A DNA stretch of 64,000 nt from Staphylococcus ratti (GCF_020883535.1 NZ_CP086654.1:372001-436000), one strand, 5' to 3'; numbered from the stretch's first letter, positions 1-9,416 are shown. Notes: a model not told the origin generated them from the letters alone. Program-made: numbers and translations.

Positions 1-3000
1 TATGCTTTTGTAGACGGAGAAAAACATGCAATTTTAATACCGCGTGTTGATCGAGACCGAGTATTGGCAATGAAAACGAACACCTCTAAATATGGATTTA
101 AAAATTTAGATGAATTCATTACGTATTATGATGATGTTATTACACATTACGACCAGTGGGTAGGGTTAAACGATGACCCACAATCCGTCAACTATAACAT
201 AGGACATAAATATTTTACGACAGCGAATAAACATGGATTTGGTTTAGCTTATTGGTCAGGAGACCATATGGGGATGAACGGCCCATCTGTCTACGGTTAT
301 TTAGATAAAGGATGGCTTATTTTACATGAAATTGGTCACGGTTATGACGGCGTAATGATAAGAGACAACAATGTGCAGTTGATTGAAGTCATTAACAATG
401 TTTTGGCACATCAGTATGAACAAACTGTCCAAAAGCTCGGAAGTGACTGGTTATATCAAAATAACGCAGAAGCATTACAAAAGCGAATTCATGAAAAATA
501 CTTTTCTAGTTCAAAAGCGTTCAATTTTAATAGTTTAGACGCTAAAGAAAAATTAGATTTTGTGACACGTATGACGCGTTTAACAGGATTTGATGCATTG
601 AGTCATATGTATCAACATATCCGTAAACAATCTGCAACAGAAGGCCTCCCGGCAGACGTACCAAGATGGTTAGGGGAGTATTTATTAGCTGAAAATGGTG
701 CAAATGGCCTAGCTTATTTTGATTTATATCATATTCCAACATCACCTCAACTTAAAGAGCGTTTAAATCAATATAACAACAGTTATGTTTATCCACTTGC
801 GATGTTAATAAGCGATGAAGCAGAACGTCAAAAATATGTGGAACGTCTAAATCTTAAAACGATTTATGAACTCGTAAAATCATCGGACCTTAAAGATACA
901 GTCATTCAGGCACCTGCTACGGTCACACTTAACTTAAATGGCCAACAATTGGCACCGCATTCTAAAGTGTTGTTAAAAGATGGCAAAGATATTGTTGCTG
1001 AAGCAGAAGTGATTAATGGAGAAGCGGTTTTTAACCATGTGAGAGCAGGAGTATACAAAGTCCTTGCACCGTCATCAACAACACTTGCCATCCCGGATTA
1101 CGCGTATATGGTAGTGCGTGAGTCAGGTGAGAATAGTGTGACGTTAAATTATCCTGAATTAGAAGGGACTCAAACGAATGTAACGCAACAAATTGCGATT
1201 AAAGGTTTAGGCAACAATCTTGTATCATCAATCACATATCATCCTGCTACAAAAGAAGTGATTTATCGACATACGAATGGGCAACCTCACGTTTATTTTG
1301 GGGAACAAGAATATGCGCATGTGACAATTCGAACACAACAAGGAGAGGTATTACGAGACCAATCATTTTTAGGAAATGAACGTTTATCAGAGGAGCAACA
1401 AACGTTCACTATGAATTATGGGGATACGATTACGGTAATGCACAGAGAAGCAGAATCAAGAAGACAAGTCATTCGCATGGAAAATGGTGAACGTCTAGCA
1501 ATGCCAGATGAAAGGATGCAAACGGTTACTTACACGTTAACGGACAAAGGTTTTATTGTAAATAATGAAACGGAAGCTGATGCAGAATCACGCTATGTTG
1601 CAATGTTAGAAGGAGATATTCAACATATGATTGCACGAATGGATGCATATCCAGAGCGTGATTATCGTGTACAACTGCATCGCATTGCGCAAGGTATACA
1701 ATATACAAATCGCGATGATGAAAAACGATTACGTGAAATGTTATCACCTTATTTAGAAGTGGGACAATTAGCAGCGCCAAAAGTGCAGCCTGTACAACTA
1801 GATCAACGATACGTCTATGGTACTGCTACGCCAAATGCGACGATTACTATCGTGTTACCAGCCGGAGAAAGCTATACAACTAAGACAAGCGAGCAGGGAC
1901 GCTGGAGCATTACGATACCAACAGAAACACCGCTAAAAGTGGATGATATCGTGTATGTTCAAGCGACGCTAGAAGGCTTACAAGACGCTCCAGAAGTGAC
2001 GACAAAAGTGATTGATACGATTGCGCCGAATATACCAAACATTTTTATCCCGCAAGCTAAAAGTCAAAATATAAAAGGTTCTGCACAGCCTGGTGTGAAA
2101 GTATTCATCACATTTGCTAATGGACAAGTTGTTGAGACGGTAGCTTCAGAACAAGGTGTATGGTCGGTGTTAGCGCCAGCCCCACTGCAGCTAGGGGAAA
2201 GTATCTCTGTATATGCTGAAGATGCCAATGGCAACACATCGGGATCAATGTCTGTACAAGTGATAGATACTATTCCCCCAAATCCACCAGGGGCAACGAA
2301 TTTAGAATACGGCAAAAGCATTATAAGAGGGACAGGAGAAGCCCATCACAATCAAATCTTAGTGCGTTTTCCAGACGGTCAAATTGATAAAACACTTGTA
2401 GGGAAAAAGGGTACTTGGATGATAGGGGTACCATACGAATCCTATGAGAAGCTAAAAGTGGGTGATGTTATTCAGGTGTTTGAATATGATGCGTCTAATA
2501 ACCGCTCACAACCTACTTATATTTATGTAGTAGATACAACGCCACCGCTTTCACCACAAGTGAATGTAGTGACGGAAGGCGAAAGTGAAATAAGTGGAAC
2601 GAGTGAACCGTATAGTATTATCACGATCACAATGTCAAACGGGGATATATTAGAAGGTAAAACAAATGAAGAGGGACGTTTTGTAATCTCAATTCCTGAA
2701 AATATTCGTTTGACAGACAAAGATGAACTTATTGTAGTGGCAACAGATTCTCATCACAATTCTTCTGAACCTACAGTAGTGATTGTAAAATTCAAAGAAG
2801 AGGAGCAAGGGGTAGAGGGAGAACCAGGAGAAGTACCGGTAGAGCCAAGTGAACCAGCCCCAGAGATAGAGGAAGGAACAGGAGAGGTACCGGTAGAACC
2901 AAGTGAACCAGCCCCAGAGGTAGAGGAAGAAACAGGAGAAGTACCGGTAGAGCCAAGTGAACCAGCCCCAGAGATAGAGGAGGGAACAGGAGAAGTGCCG

Positions 3001-3567
3001 GTAGAGCCAAGTGAACCAGCCCCAGAGGTAGAGGGAGAACCAGGAGAAGTACCGGTAGAGCCAAGTGAACCAGCCCCAGAGATAGAGGGAGAACCAGGAG
3101 AAGTACCGGTAGAGCCAAGTGAACCAGCCCCAGAGATAGAGGAAGGAACAGGAGAAGTGCTGGTAGAACCAAGTGAAACAGATACAAAGGTAGAAAAAGA
3201 GGCACCCGAAGCTTCATTGGGATATAAAGAGCATAATGGAGTGTCGCCAGTAATATCTACGATTGACAACTTCAATCATGAAGTATATGAGCCTAGCTCG
3301 ATACGTTTGAATCGTTCGCAAAGCACAATTGAAAATGAAGCATCAAAGTTAACTAGAAATGTAAATAGTCAAAATGAAATGTTAAGTAAGACGAAAAGAA
3401 TAATGGTGCAACAACGTACGATGGTTGACTCCAAATCAGTGACACAAGCAGAAAAGTTACCGGAAACTGGTCAACAAGTAGAAACAACTAAAGTCGGTAT
3501 CTTATTATCATTACTTGGTGTTCCATTACTCGTTCGCGCATTAAAGCGACGTAAAGCGTCAAAGTAA
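1..3567 (+). CDS. LPETG-anchored M60 (enhancin-like) metalloprotease, 5' end outside window
   Basis: The frame is open to base 1, so the start lies upstream; the TTG at 64 is only the first possible start inside the window. A zinc site HEIGH is encoded at 325-339, followed by a downstream Glu in VQLIEV, which fits the M60 pattern HExxH-X(8,28)-E. This family cleaves glycoproteins such as mucins. After the catalytic part come about four Ig-like domains of the Big_6 type (about 1770-2800), each ending near D-T-x-x-P. Then follow seven 18-residue Pro/Glu repeats (2821-3198), a spacer, LPETG (3457-3471), a hydrophobic segment and an RRK tail, so sortase should anchor it to the wall. The signal peptide is not visible. 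The substrate is inferred from the family only. A terminator follows. Confidence 0.88.
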   Translation, partial: YAFVDGEKHAILIPRVDRDRVLAMKTNTSKYGFKNLDEFITYYDDVITHYDQWVGLNDDPQSVNYNIGHKYFTTANKHGFGLAYWSGDHMGMNGPSVYGYLDKGWLILHEIGHGYDGVMIRDNNVQLIEVINNVLAHQYEQTVQKLGSDWLYQNNAEALQKRIHEKYFSSSKAFNFNSLDAKEKLDFVTRMTRLTGFDALSHMYQHIRKQSATEGLPADVPRWLGEYLLAENGANGLAYFDLYHIPTSPQLKERLNQYNNSYVYPLAMLISDEAERQKYVERLNLKTIYELVKSSDLKDTVIQAPATVTLNLNGQQLAPHSKVLLKDGKDIVAEAEVINGEAVFNHVRAGVYKVLAPSSTTLAIPDYAYMVVRESGENSVTLNYPELEGTQTNVTQQIAIKGLGNNLVSSITYHPATKEVIYRHTNGQPHVYFGEQEYAHVTIRTQQGEVLRDQSFLGNERLSEEQQTFTMNYGDTITVMHREAESRRQVIRMENGERLAMPDERMQTVTYTLTDKGFIVNNETEADAESRYVAMLEGDIQHMIARMDAYPERDYRVQLHRIAQGIQYTNRDDEKRLREMLSPYLEVGQLAAPKVQPVQLDQRYVYGTATPNATITIVLPAGESYTTKTSEQGRWSITIPTETPLKVDDIVYVQATLEGLQDAPEVTTKVIDTIAPNIPNIFIPQAKSQNIKGSAQPGVKVFITFANGQVVETVASEQGVWSVLAPAPLQLGESISVYAEDANGNTSGSMSVQVIDTIPPNPPGATNLEYGKSIIRGTGEAHHNQILVRFPDGQIDKTLVGKKGTWMIGVPYESYEKLKVGDVIQVFEYDASNNRSQPTYIYVVDTTPPLSPQVNVVTEGESEISGTSEPYSIITITMSNGDILEGKTNEEGRFVISIPENIRLTDKDELIVVATDSHHNSSEPTVVIVKFKEEEQGVEGEPGEVPVEPSEPAPEIEEGTGEVPVEPSEPAPEVEEETGEVPVEPSEPAPEIEEGTGEVPVEPSEPAPEVEGEPGEVPVEPSEPAPEIEGEPGEVPVEPSEPAPEIEEGTGEVLVEPSETDTKVEKEAPEASLGYKEHNGVSPVISTIDNFNHEVYEPSSIRLNRSQSTIENEASKLTRNVNSQNEMLSKTKRIMVQQRTMVDSKSVTQAEKLPETGQQVETTKVGILLSLLGVPLLVRALKRRKASK
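2821..3198 (+). repeat. 54-bp tandem repeats (7 units) in surface protease wall-spanning region
   Basis: Seven consecutive 54-bp units encode 18-residue units of the form GTGEVPVEPSEPAPEVEE. Unit starts are 2821, 2875, 2929, 2983, 3037, 3091 and 3145. Units vary in positions 1-2 (EP, GT, ET) and 16-18; the last unit is degenerate. Acidic Pro-rich repeats of this kind usually span the cell wall and vary in number between strains. Confidence 0.9.
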
Positions 3568-3587
3568 ATTGAAACCATAACAAAAAG

Positions 3588-3630
3588 CAGAGTGAAATCT
3601 CATATTAAGATTTCACTCTGTTTTTCTTTT
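3588..3630. terminator. bidirectional terminator between surface protease and SDR gene
   Basis: A perfect 13-bp stem (3588-3600 with 3608-3620) and a 7-nt loop is followed by TTTTTCTTTT on the plus strand. An A-run at 3582-3586 gives U-residues on the other strand. It separates two convergent genes. Confidence 0.85.
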
Positions 3631-3642
3631 AAAATAATTTCA

Positions 3643-4509
3643 TTAAGATGTTAAGAAATCTCCGCCATTTAAGTGGAGTGTTTGCCCTGTCATGTAAGAA
3701 CTATCTGTTGAAGCTAAAAAGACATAAGAAGGTGCAAGTTCTGCTGGTTGACCACGACGACCCATAGGTGTTTCGCCACCTTGATTTTCGACTTTGTCTT
3801 TGTCAAAAGTAGCAGGAATAAGAGGTGTGTATATAGGTCCAGGCGCCACAGCATTCACGTAAATGCCTTTTTCCATTAGCGATGTGGCAAGTGATCGTGT
3901 AAAGGAAACGATAGCCCCTTTAGTAGAAGAATAGTCAATTAAATGATCTGATCCACGATAGGCAGTAACACTTGTAGTATTAATTACTTTGTCGCCTTCA
4001 GAAAGATGTGGTAAAGCCGCTTGCGTTAAATACATCATCCCAAAAATATTCGTTTCGAATGTTGTTTGGATTTGTTCTGGCGTCACATCTGCAAAATCAT
4101 CTTTCGGAAATTGGACGCCGCCGTTATTTACTAAAATGTTCAAATGTCCAAAATCATGTATGACTTTATCAATGAGTACTTTAGATTCATCGACTTTTCG
4201 TAAATCGTGAGCATAAGCTTTGGCTTTAACGCCAAGTTCTTCAAGTCGTTTCACAGTATCTTCAGCATCGATATGTTCATTAAGGTAGCCAATCGCTACA
4301 TCTGCGCCTTCTTTAGCAAAAAGGATGGCTACTGCACGTCCTATACCAGAGTCGCCACCAGTGATTAACGCGACCTTACCTTTTAATTTACCAGCTGCTT
4401 TATAACTATCTAATTCGCAGACAGGTTTAGGAGTCATATCTTTTTCAGAACCTGGCTGTGTGTCTTGTGTATAACCTTTAATTTCATCATGTAATTTTTG
4501 TAAGTCCAT
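3643..4509 (-). CDS. SDR oxidoreductase, general stress protein 39 (YdaD) type
   Basis: Short-chain dehydrogenase of 288 residues. It has an N-terminal extension of about 45 residues, the Rossmann motif TGGDSGIGR, NNGG in the NAG position, and a YSSTKGA catalytic Tyr/Lys. The C-terminus SSYMTGQTLHLNGG is typical of the family. The substrate is unknown. I start it at ATG 4509: the GAGGTG Shine-Dalgarno sits 6 nt upstream, whereas the alternative GTG at 4518 lies inside that Shine-Dalgarno. It begins 27 nt after the catalase stop, so the two are probably cotranscribed from the SigmaB-like promoter at 6589-6614. In Bacillus subtilis the relatives YdaD and KatE both belong to the SigB stress regulon. 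The second SDR at 10014 is a homologue. Confidence 0.88.
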   Translation of the reverse strand: MDLQKLHDEIKGYTQDTQPGSEKDMTPKPVCELDSYKAAGKLKGKVALITGGDSGIGRAVAILFAKEGADVAIGYLNEHIDAEDTVKRLEELGVKAKAYAHDLRKVDESKVLIDKVIHDFGHLNILVNNGGVQFPKDDFADVTPEQIQTTFETNIFGMMYLTQAALPHLSEGDKVINTTSVTAYRGSDHLIDYSSTKGAIVSFTRSLATSLMEKGIYVNAVAPGPIYTPLIPATFDKDKVENQGGETPMGRRGQPAELAPSYVFLASTDSSYMTGQTLHLNGGDFLTS

Positions 4510-4536
4510 CGTAGTCACCTCATAAAAAATTAGTTG

Positions 4537-6531
4537 TTAATTACGATTCCAGTAGCGTGGTTGTTCAAATGCTTGTACGATTGTCTCCGGCGTTTCAGAC
4601 GTCAATACGCCAGGTTGAGACGTATCTACACGACTATTAGAAAGTGCTTTTTTTGCATTTTCATTAAGTACAAGTGGTTTAAAATGTTGATACGTTAATT
4701 CGGCAAATTCCTCAGTTTTATCGAAAATACTTTCACTTTCAGCAAGAATGATTAAACTGTCAAAAAGCGTTGGATGAACAGTATCAAACGTTTCGGTAAT
4801 GCCAAAATCTTCTTCAATGTTTCGTGGTTTATCCGAAATAAACGCATAGTTTAATTGGTTGTCTACCATTACTTGAGCATAAGCTTTAAGCGTGTCACGA
4901 CTGAGGTTACCATCTACGATAATGCCGACAGAATGACCTCTAAGGGGTCGTTTAAATTTTTCCATAGTCAGTTGACTATCTGATTGTTCGAGTTGTACTT
5001 CTTCATTATCTTTAGGTACGGAAACGCCAATATTTTCTGCGACACGTTCTGCAAGTTTTCGTGACACTTTATTAAGTTGATTGACTGCATTTTGTTTTAC
5101 AGAAGTTTCTGCACATTTTCCAAGTTCAAATGAAAATCCTGCGACGGTATGGTCAAATTCTGGCTGAGTTAAGCTATTTAAATACAGTCTTGGTTGTGTG
5201 TAGTAATCTTTAAAGCTATCACTACGTTTTTGAATTTTATGACCTTCTACTTTTTCTTGATAATGTTCAAATCCGCCTTGTTCAGGTGGCGTCGTATGTG
5301 GATTGTTATGGTTTAATGCGTTGTTATGGTAAGCCGTTTGGCCTTGATGGATATTCATTTGATGCATGCCGTCACGTTGATTATTATGCACTGGAGTAAC
5401 AGGACGATTGATTGGAATTTGATGGAAATTAGGGCCACCAAGGCGTGAAATTTGAGTATCTGTATATGAGAAAAGTCGACCTTGTAATAAAGGATCATTT
5501 GTAAAATCAATACCAGGTACGATATGCCCCGGATGAAATGCGACTTGTTCTGTTTCTGCGAAAACATTGTCTACATTACGATTTAAAGTCATTTTACCAA
5601 CGATTTTAACTGGTACTTCATCTTCTGGCCAAATTTTTGTTGGGTCAAGAATATCAAAATCGAAGCGGAATTCGTCGCTTTCTGGAATGATTTGTAATCC
5701 GAGTTCCCATTCTGGATAATCACCTTTTTCGATAGCTTCAAATAAATCTTGACGATGGAAATCAATATTTTTACCTGCGACGATTTGAGCTTCGTCCCAA
5801 ACCATTGACTCTAATCCTTGTTTTGGTTTCCAATGGAATTTTACGAAATGTGCCTCGCCATTTCGATTGATTAAACGAAAAGTATGGACACCAAATCCTT
5901 CCATTTGACGGAAGTTTTTAGGGATACCGCGATCACTCATCGCCCACATCGTCGTATGTGTAGACTCAGGATTTTGAGCGAAAAAATCCCAAAATGTATC
6001 GTGTGCTGAACCGCCTTGTGGGATTTCGTTATGAGGTTCGGGTTTAACGGCGTGTATTAAATCTGGAAATTTTATCGCATCTTGGATAAAAAAGACAGGA
6101 ATGTTATTGCCGACGAGGTCAAAAACACCTTGATCCGTATAAAATTTTGTCGCAAATCCTCGAACATCTCTCACGGTATCTGGAGAACCTTTAGATCCTT
6201 GAACAGTTGAAAAACGAACAAAAACAGGTGTTGTTTTATTTGTGTCAGTTAAAAAATCTGCATAAGTGTATTCTGATAAGTCTTCGTAAGCTTGAAATTC
6301 GCCATGTGCACCATATCCTCGTGCGTGTACGATACGTTCTGGTATTCTTTCATGGTCAAAGTGGGTCATTTTTTCTCTGAAATGAAAGTCTTCAAGGAGG
6401 CTGGGGCCACGGTCGTGTGAACGTAATGTGTTTTCATCTTCAGAAATTTTAAGGCCTTGATTTGTCGTCATTGCTTCGCCATCGTTACTTTTACGGAATG
6501 CTTCTAAATTTTGATCTTTTTTGTTTGTCAA
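4537..6531 (-). CDS. katE: large-subunit (HPII/KatE-type) heme catalase
   Basis: Decomposes hydrogen peroxide. At 664 residues it is far longer than the roughly 505-residue KatA usual in staphylococci and matches clade 2 catalases. Catalytic His69 is in IVHARG, the distal Asn142 in DLVGNN, and the proximal heme Tyr356 in LFSYTDTQ. The heme core ends near residue 490. From about residue 525 there is a flavodoxin/DJ-1-like domain (GHSVGIIVDGN onward), as in HPII. The start is TTG at 6531 behind AAAGGGG; the next Met is at residue 21 and lacks a site. First gene of an operon with the SDR. The symbol follows E. coli and Bacillus usage. Confidence 0.93.
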   Translation of the reverse strand: MTNKKDQNLEAFRKSNDGEAMTTNQGLKISEDENTLRSHDRGPSLLEDFHFREKMTHFDHERIPERIVHARGYGAHGEFQAYEDLSEYTYADFLTDTNKTTPVFVRFSTVQGSKGSPDTVRDVRGFATKFYTDQGVFDLVGNNIPVFFIQDAIKFPDLIHAVKPEPHNEIPQGGSAHDTFWDFFAQNPESTHTTMWAMSDRGIPKNFRQMEGFGVHTFRLINRNGEAHFVKFHWKPKQGLESMVWDEAQIVAGKNIDFHRQDLFEAIEKGDYPEWELGLQIIPESDEFRFDFDILDPTKIWPEDEVPVKIVGKMTLNRNVDNVFAETEQVAFHPGHIVPGIDFTNDPLLQGRLFSYTDTQISRLGGPNFHQIPINRPVTPVHNNQRDGMHQMNIHQGQTAYHNNALNHNNPHTTPPEQGGFEHYQEKVEGHKIQKRSDSFKDYYTQPRLYLNSLTQPEFDHTVAGFSFELGKCAETSVKQNAVNQLNKVSRKLAERVAENIGVSVPKDNEEVQLEQSDSQLTMEKFKRPLRGHSVGIIVDGNLSRDTLKAYAQVMVDNQLNYAFISDKPRNIEEDFGITETFDTVHPTLFDSLIILAESESIFDKTEEFAELTYQHFKPLVLNENAKKALSNSRVDTSQPGVLTSETPETIVQAFEQPRYWNRN

Positions 6532-6588
6532 CGTTGATGCGCCCCTTTCTTATTAATATTGATTTCGTAAAATACGATACGCTTTTCT

Positions 6589-6614
6589 ATACCATTACAA
6601 TCGATGAATGAAAC
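6589..6614 (-). promoter_or_regulatory. SigmaB-like promoter of catalase-SDR operon
   Basis: On the minus strand GTTTCA (6609-6614) is followed after 14 nt by TGGTAT (6589-6594). The SigmaB consensus is GTTTAA-N12-15-GGGTAT. The -10 lies 58 nt upstream of the TTG start. No good SigmaA promoter is seen in this stretch. Confidence 0.6.
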
Positions 6615-6788
6615 ACGAGAGGCGCATCTATTTTTGGGAGTGTTTTAATTCGTCAGTGTTATTTATTATGAAGCGGCATAAAATTAAAAGAGGGATATAG
6701 GCAATATAACGCTTTAGTTATTAAGTTCATTAAAAATTTACATTTTTACGTTAAAATAGTATTGGAAATGAATAAGGAGACGTGTGTG

Positions 6789-7919
6789 ATGAAAATTACT
6801 TTTGAGGACATCATTAATCAACAAGGCTTTATTCGAGCATATTATTATGACGAGTGCCACAGGGGAGAGATTCGTTTTGAAATGAGTGACCCTATTCATG
6901 TGCGTAATGACCTTGTGGCAGAAGCGTTTGGCGCATTATGTGGTCAATATTATGATGAAATTGAAATCACATTGAAAATCTCTGCTAAGACAAAAACAGA
7001 AATTGAAAACCGTACGGGTGCGTCTGTAATTAGTAGCACGGGGCTACGCTTTTGGAATTTTAATAAAATGATAAGCAATGATGTGAAAACGCTCAATTTT
7101 AGTGGTGATGTTGCGAATTTATCTGCTTTAGCGCTAACGCCAGGCAACCCAAATAAAGTGTCATTGGACTTTGGCAAAGACGCAATACATATGTATGAAA
7201 TGTTTGACCGTTGGAACAGCCGAATTGTAAAGACGAATGTGATGGAGACGCATTTTCCTTCTATTACTTCGGATTATTATGCAATTGGTACTATATTATA
7301 TAAAGACTATTTTAATACCCGTTATATGATTACAGGTTTACAACTTGACCCATTGACGGTTAATATGACTAAAATTCAAGCAGAACAAGCCATTGCAGGT
7401 ATGATCAATTTACCACATACATTAGGCTTATCAGCAGTAGGGCACACGAAGATTGCTTGTAAACGATGGGATGAAGAGTTGAATACCGCGATGAATACGG
7501 TCAAAGTTTCTCAACCGGAAGTACGTACCCAACAACAATTACTCGTCGCGATAGAAAATGAGCGGGCATATTTAGGACTTCCGCTTGATAAAATGTTGAT
7601 TCAGCCGACAGGTATTTCTTGGGGTGAAAATATAAAGTTGGATTTCTTAGCACTTTATATTTTAAAGCATCGAGGACGTGCTTGGGCGTCTTATCTTGTC
7701 CAAAATATTCCAACAGAAGCAGAAACATGGGTGCGTAAAATCTCTCTTGATTTTTATGAACGCTATTATCCAGGTGTTTTGAATTATATGCCAGAAGAGG
7801 TTAAAACCTATGTGCAACAACAGCTCGAACAATATGAAATCGCACTTTATAGTGAACAAGATTGGCAGTCATTTCAAATGATTAGAGCACATTTATTTAA
7901 AACAAGACAACCTAGATAA
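6789..7919 (+). CDS. unknown protein with degenerate PP-loop-like motif
   Basis: 376 residues, soluble, no signal peptide. I do not recognise a named function. Near residue 105 the segment TLNFSGDVANLSALAL followed by KVSLDFG resembles the P-loop and second strand of QueC/ExsB-type N-type ATP pyrophosphatases (SGGxDS...). The usual second Gly and the Asp-Ser pair are replaced (SGDVAN), so it may bind a nucleotide without the normal chemistry, or not at all. The C-terminal half (about 200-376) is mostly helical with many aromatic residues. ATG 6789 is chosen because AAGGAG (6774-6779) lies 9 nt upstream; GTG 6786 is also possible. A terminator-like hairpin follows, so it is probably monocistronic. 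Confidence 0.75.
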   Translation: MKITFEDIINQQGFIRAYYYDECHRGEIRFEMSDPIHVRNDLVAEAFGALCGQYYDEIEITLKISAKTKTEIENRTGASVISSTGLRFWNFNKMISNDVKTLNFSGDVANLSALALTPGNPNKVSLDFGKDAIHMYEMFDRWNSRIVKTNVMETHFPSITSDYYAIGTILYKDYFNTRYMITGLQLDPLTVNMTKIQAEQAIAGMINLPHTLGLSAVGHTKIACKRWDEELNTAMNTVKVSQPEVRTQQQLLVAIENERAYLGLPLDKMLIQPTGISWGENIKLDFLALYILKHRGRAWASYLVQNIPTEAETWVRKISLDFYERYYPGVLNYMPEEVKTYVQQQLEQYEIALYSEQDWQSFQMIRAHLFKTRQPR

Positions 7920-7950
7920 TAAAGTTACTATAAAGAAATATACAAATTAA

Positions 7951-8026
7951 AGTTGGGACAAAATTGCCCTTTTGGATTCATTTATTGGTATTCCAAAGCA
8001 AGGGAGGTTGATGTCCCGGCTTTTTT
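7951..8026 (+). terminator. long-loop terminator with GGGACA/TGTCCC stem
   Basis: AGTTGGGACA (7951-7960) pairs with TGTCCCGGCT (8012-8021) with G-U pairs, followed by TTTTT. The interior (CCCTTTTGGA against TTCCAAAGcaAGGG) folds further. It follows the gene ending at 7919 and shares the GGGACA/TGTCCC core with the hairpins at 12606, 40219 and 42101. Confidence 0.6.
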
Positions 8027-8264
8027 GTATTTGAAAAGATTTTTTTCTAACTTTAGCATGCATATTTTGTTTTCACTTTAGACTGCGCGCTTAAATTTAT
8101 TATGTAAAAATAGCATTATGTAAGTTTGGATAAAAGATAGTGTGAAATTATGTTGATTTTTGTATTTTGGTGTAGCAAAATAAGATAAAGCGCTATAACG
8201 CATTATCGTCTTATACATATTGCAGTTAAGGGGTTTATTTGTAAATGAGGGAGGTTCATGTTTC
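8027..8264. other. intergenic region before DAACS symporter
   Basis: The whole gap 7920-8264 holds the long-loop hairpin above and then AT-rich sequence upstream of the symporter. I see no convincing -35/-10 pair and no small gene with a ribosome binding site here. Confidence 0.4.
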
Positions 8265-9416
8265 ATGAAGTTAGTAGGAAAGCTTATAGCAGGAATCATT
8301 TTGGGGATTATCATTGGGTTCTTCGATATTGAAATTTTAAATCGTACCCTAGTGACAATTAAAGGCGTTTTTGGCCAGTTTATTAATTATATGATTCCAC
8401 TAATTATCTTTTTCTTTATTGCAGCAGGGATTACTGCGTTAGGTAAAGGTTCTGGTCGCCTTGTAGGCATGACTGTTGGTGTGGCATACACTTCTACAAT
8501 TATTGCGGGATTGATGGCACTCACAGTGGCATATATATTGATGCCTGTCATTGCTTCTGGAGGGAAAGTACCTGGGGAGCCACCAGAAATTAAACCGTTT
8601 TTTACTTTTGAATTCGAACCATTAATGGGGGTTTTAACGGCTTTAATTACCGCATTTGCGTTCGGTATTATTTCACATGCGGTGAATGCTACGACAATTA
8701 TTAAAGTCATCGATGAAGGGCAACGCATTGTTGAAGTGTTAATTGAAAAGGTCATTATTCCTTTCTTACCACTTTATATTGCTACTATTTTTGCAGAAAT
8801 GACTGCTCAAGGCACAGTGGGAAGTATTTTGAAAGTCTTTGGTCTCGTTTTAGTCGTTGCGATTGTTTTACATTGGGTGTGGTTATGCATCCTATACATC
8901 ATTGCAGGCGTGCTTAATCAACGCAATCCATTCAGTATGTTGAAAACGATGTTACCAGCGTATTTTACGGCAGTGGGAACGATGAGTAGCGCTGCTACGA
9001 TTCCGGTAACATTAAAACAAACAAAGAAAAACCATGTGACGCCAGCGCTAGCAGATTTTAGTGTACCATTGCTTGCGACAATTCATTTATCAGGTTCTAC
9101 GATTACACTTGTCAGTTGTTCTGTGGCGGCTATGATCGTGTTGCCAAGTTTATCATTAGTGAGCATTTCAACGATGATCGGTTTTATACTGATGTTGGGT
9201 ATTATTATGATTGCAGCGCCAGGTGTTCCGGGCGGTTCAGTTATGGCGGCGAGTGGGATTTTAGGATCAATTCTAGGTTTTAATGAAGCGGCCATTGGCT
9301 TAATGATTGCCCTTTACATGGCTCAAGATAGCTTAGGTACAGCAACAAACGTTACAGGAGATGGCGCAATTTCTGCCATTGTTGACCGATTAGGTTTTAA
9401 ACATAGTGAAAAATAA
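8265..9416 (+). CDS. dicarboxylate/amino acid:cation symporter (DAACS/SDF family)
   Basis: A 383-residue polytopic membrane protein of the GltP/GltT superfamily, importing an acidic or neutral amino acid or dicarboxylate with H+ or Na+. It shows the reentrant hairpin motif SSAATIP (SSSATLP in classic members), a Gly/Ala-rich second hairpin near APGVPGGSVMAASG, and DSLGTATNVTGDG, replacing the usual NMDG-R region. It is shorter than cystine transporter TcyP (about 460 residues), and the altered binding motifs prevent naming a substrate. ATG 8265 is chosen because GGGAGG lies 10 nt upstream; the longer frame back to 8220 has no site. A hairpin overlaps its stop. Confidence 0.85.
   Translation: MKLVGKLIAGIILGIIIGFFDIEILNRTLVTIKGVFGQFINYMIPLIIFFFIAAGITALGKGSGRLVGMTVGVAYTSTIIAGLMALTVAYILMPVIASGGKVPGEPPEIKPFFTFEFEPLMGVLTALITAFAFGIISHAVNATTIIKVIDEGQRIVEVLIEKVIIPFLPLYIATIFAEMTAQGTVGSILKVFGLVLVVAIVLHWVWLCILYIIAGVLNQRNPFSMLKTMLPAYFTAVGTMSSAATIPVTLKQTKKNHVTPALADFSVPLLATIHLSGSTITLVSCSVAAMIVLPSLSLVSISTMIGFILMLGIIMIAAPGVPGGSVMAASGILGSILGFNEAAIGLMIALYMAQDSLGTATNVTGDGAISAIVDRLGFKHSEK

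Noticed and set aside
2754..3275. Minus-strand open frames of 141 and 173 codons under the Pro/Glu repeats
   Set aside because: Same effect of a short repeat without stops; no start signals and low-complexity product.
8170..8200. cre-like sequence ATAAAGCGCTATAA upstream of the DAACS gene
   Set aside because: Three key positions differ from the consensus, including the conserved TG start.
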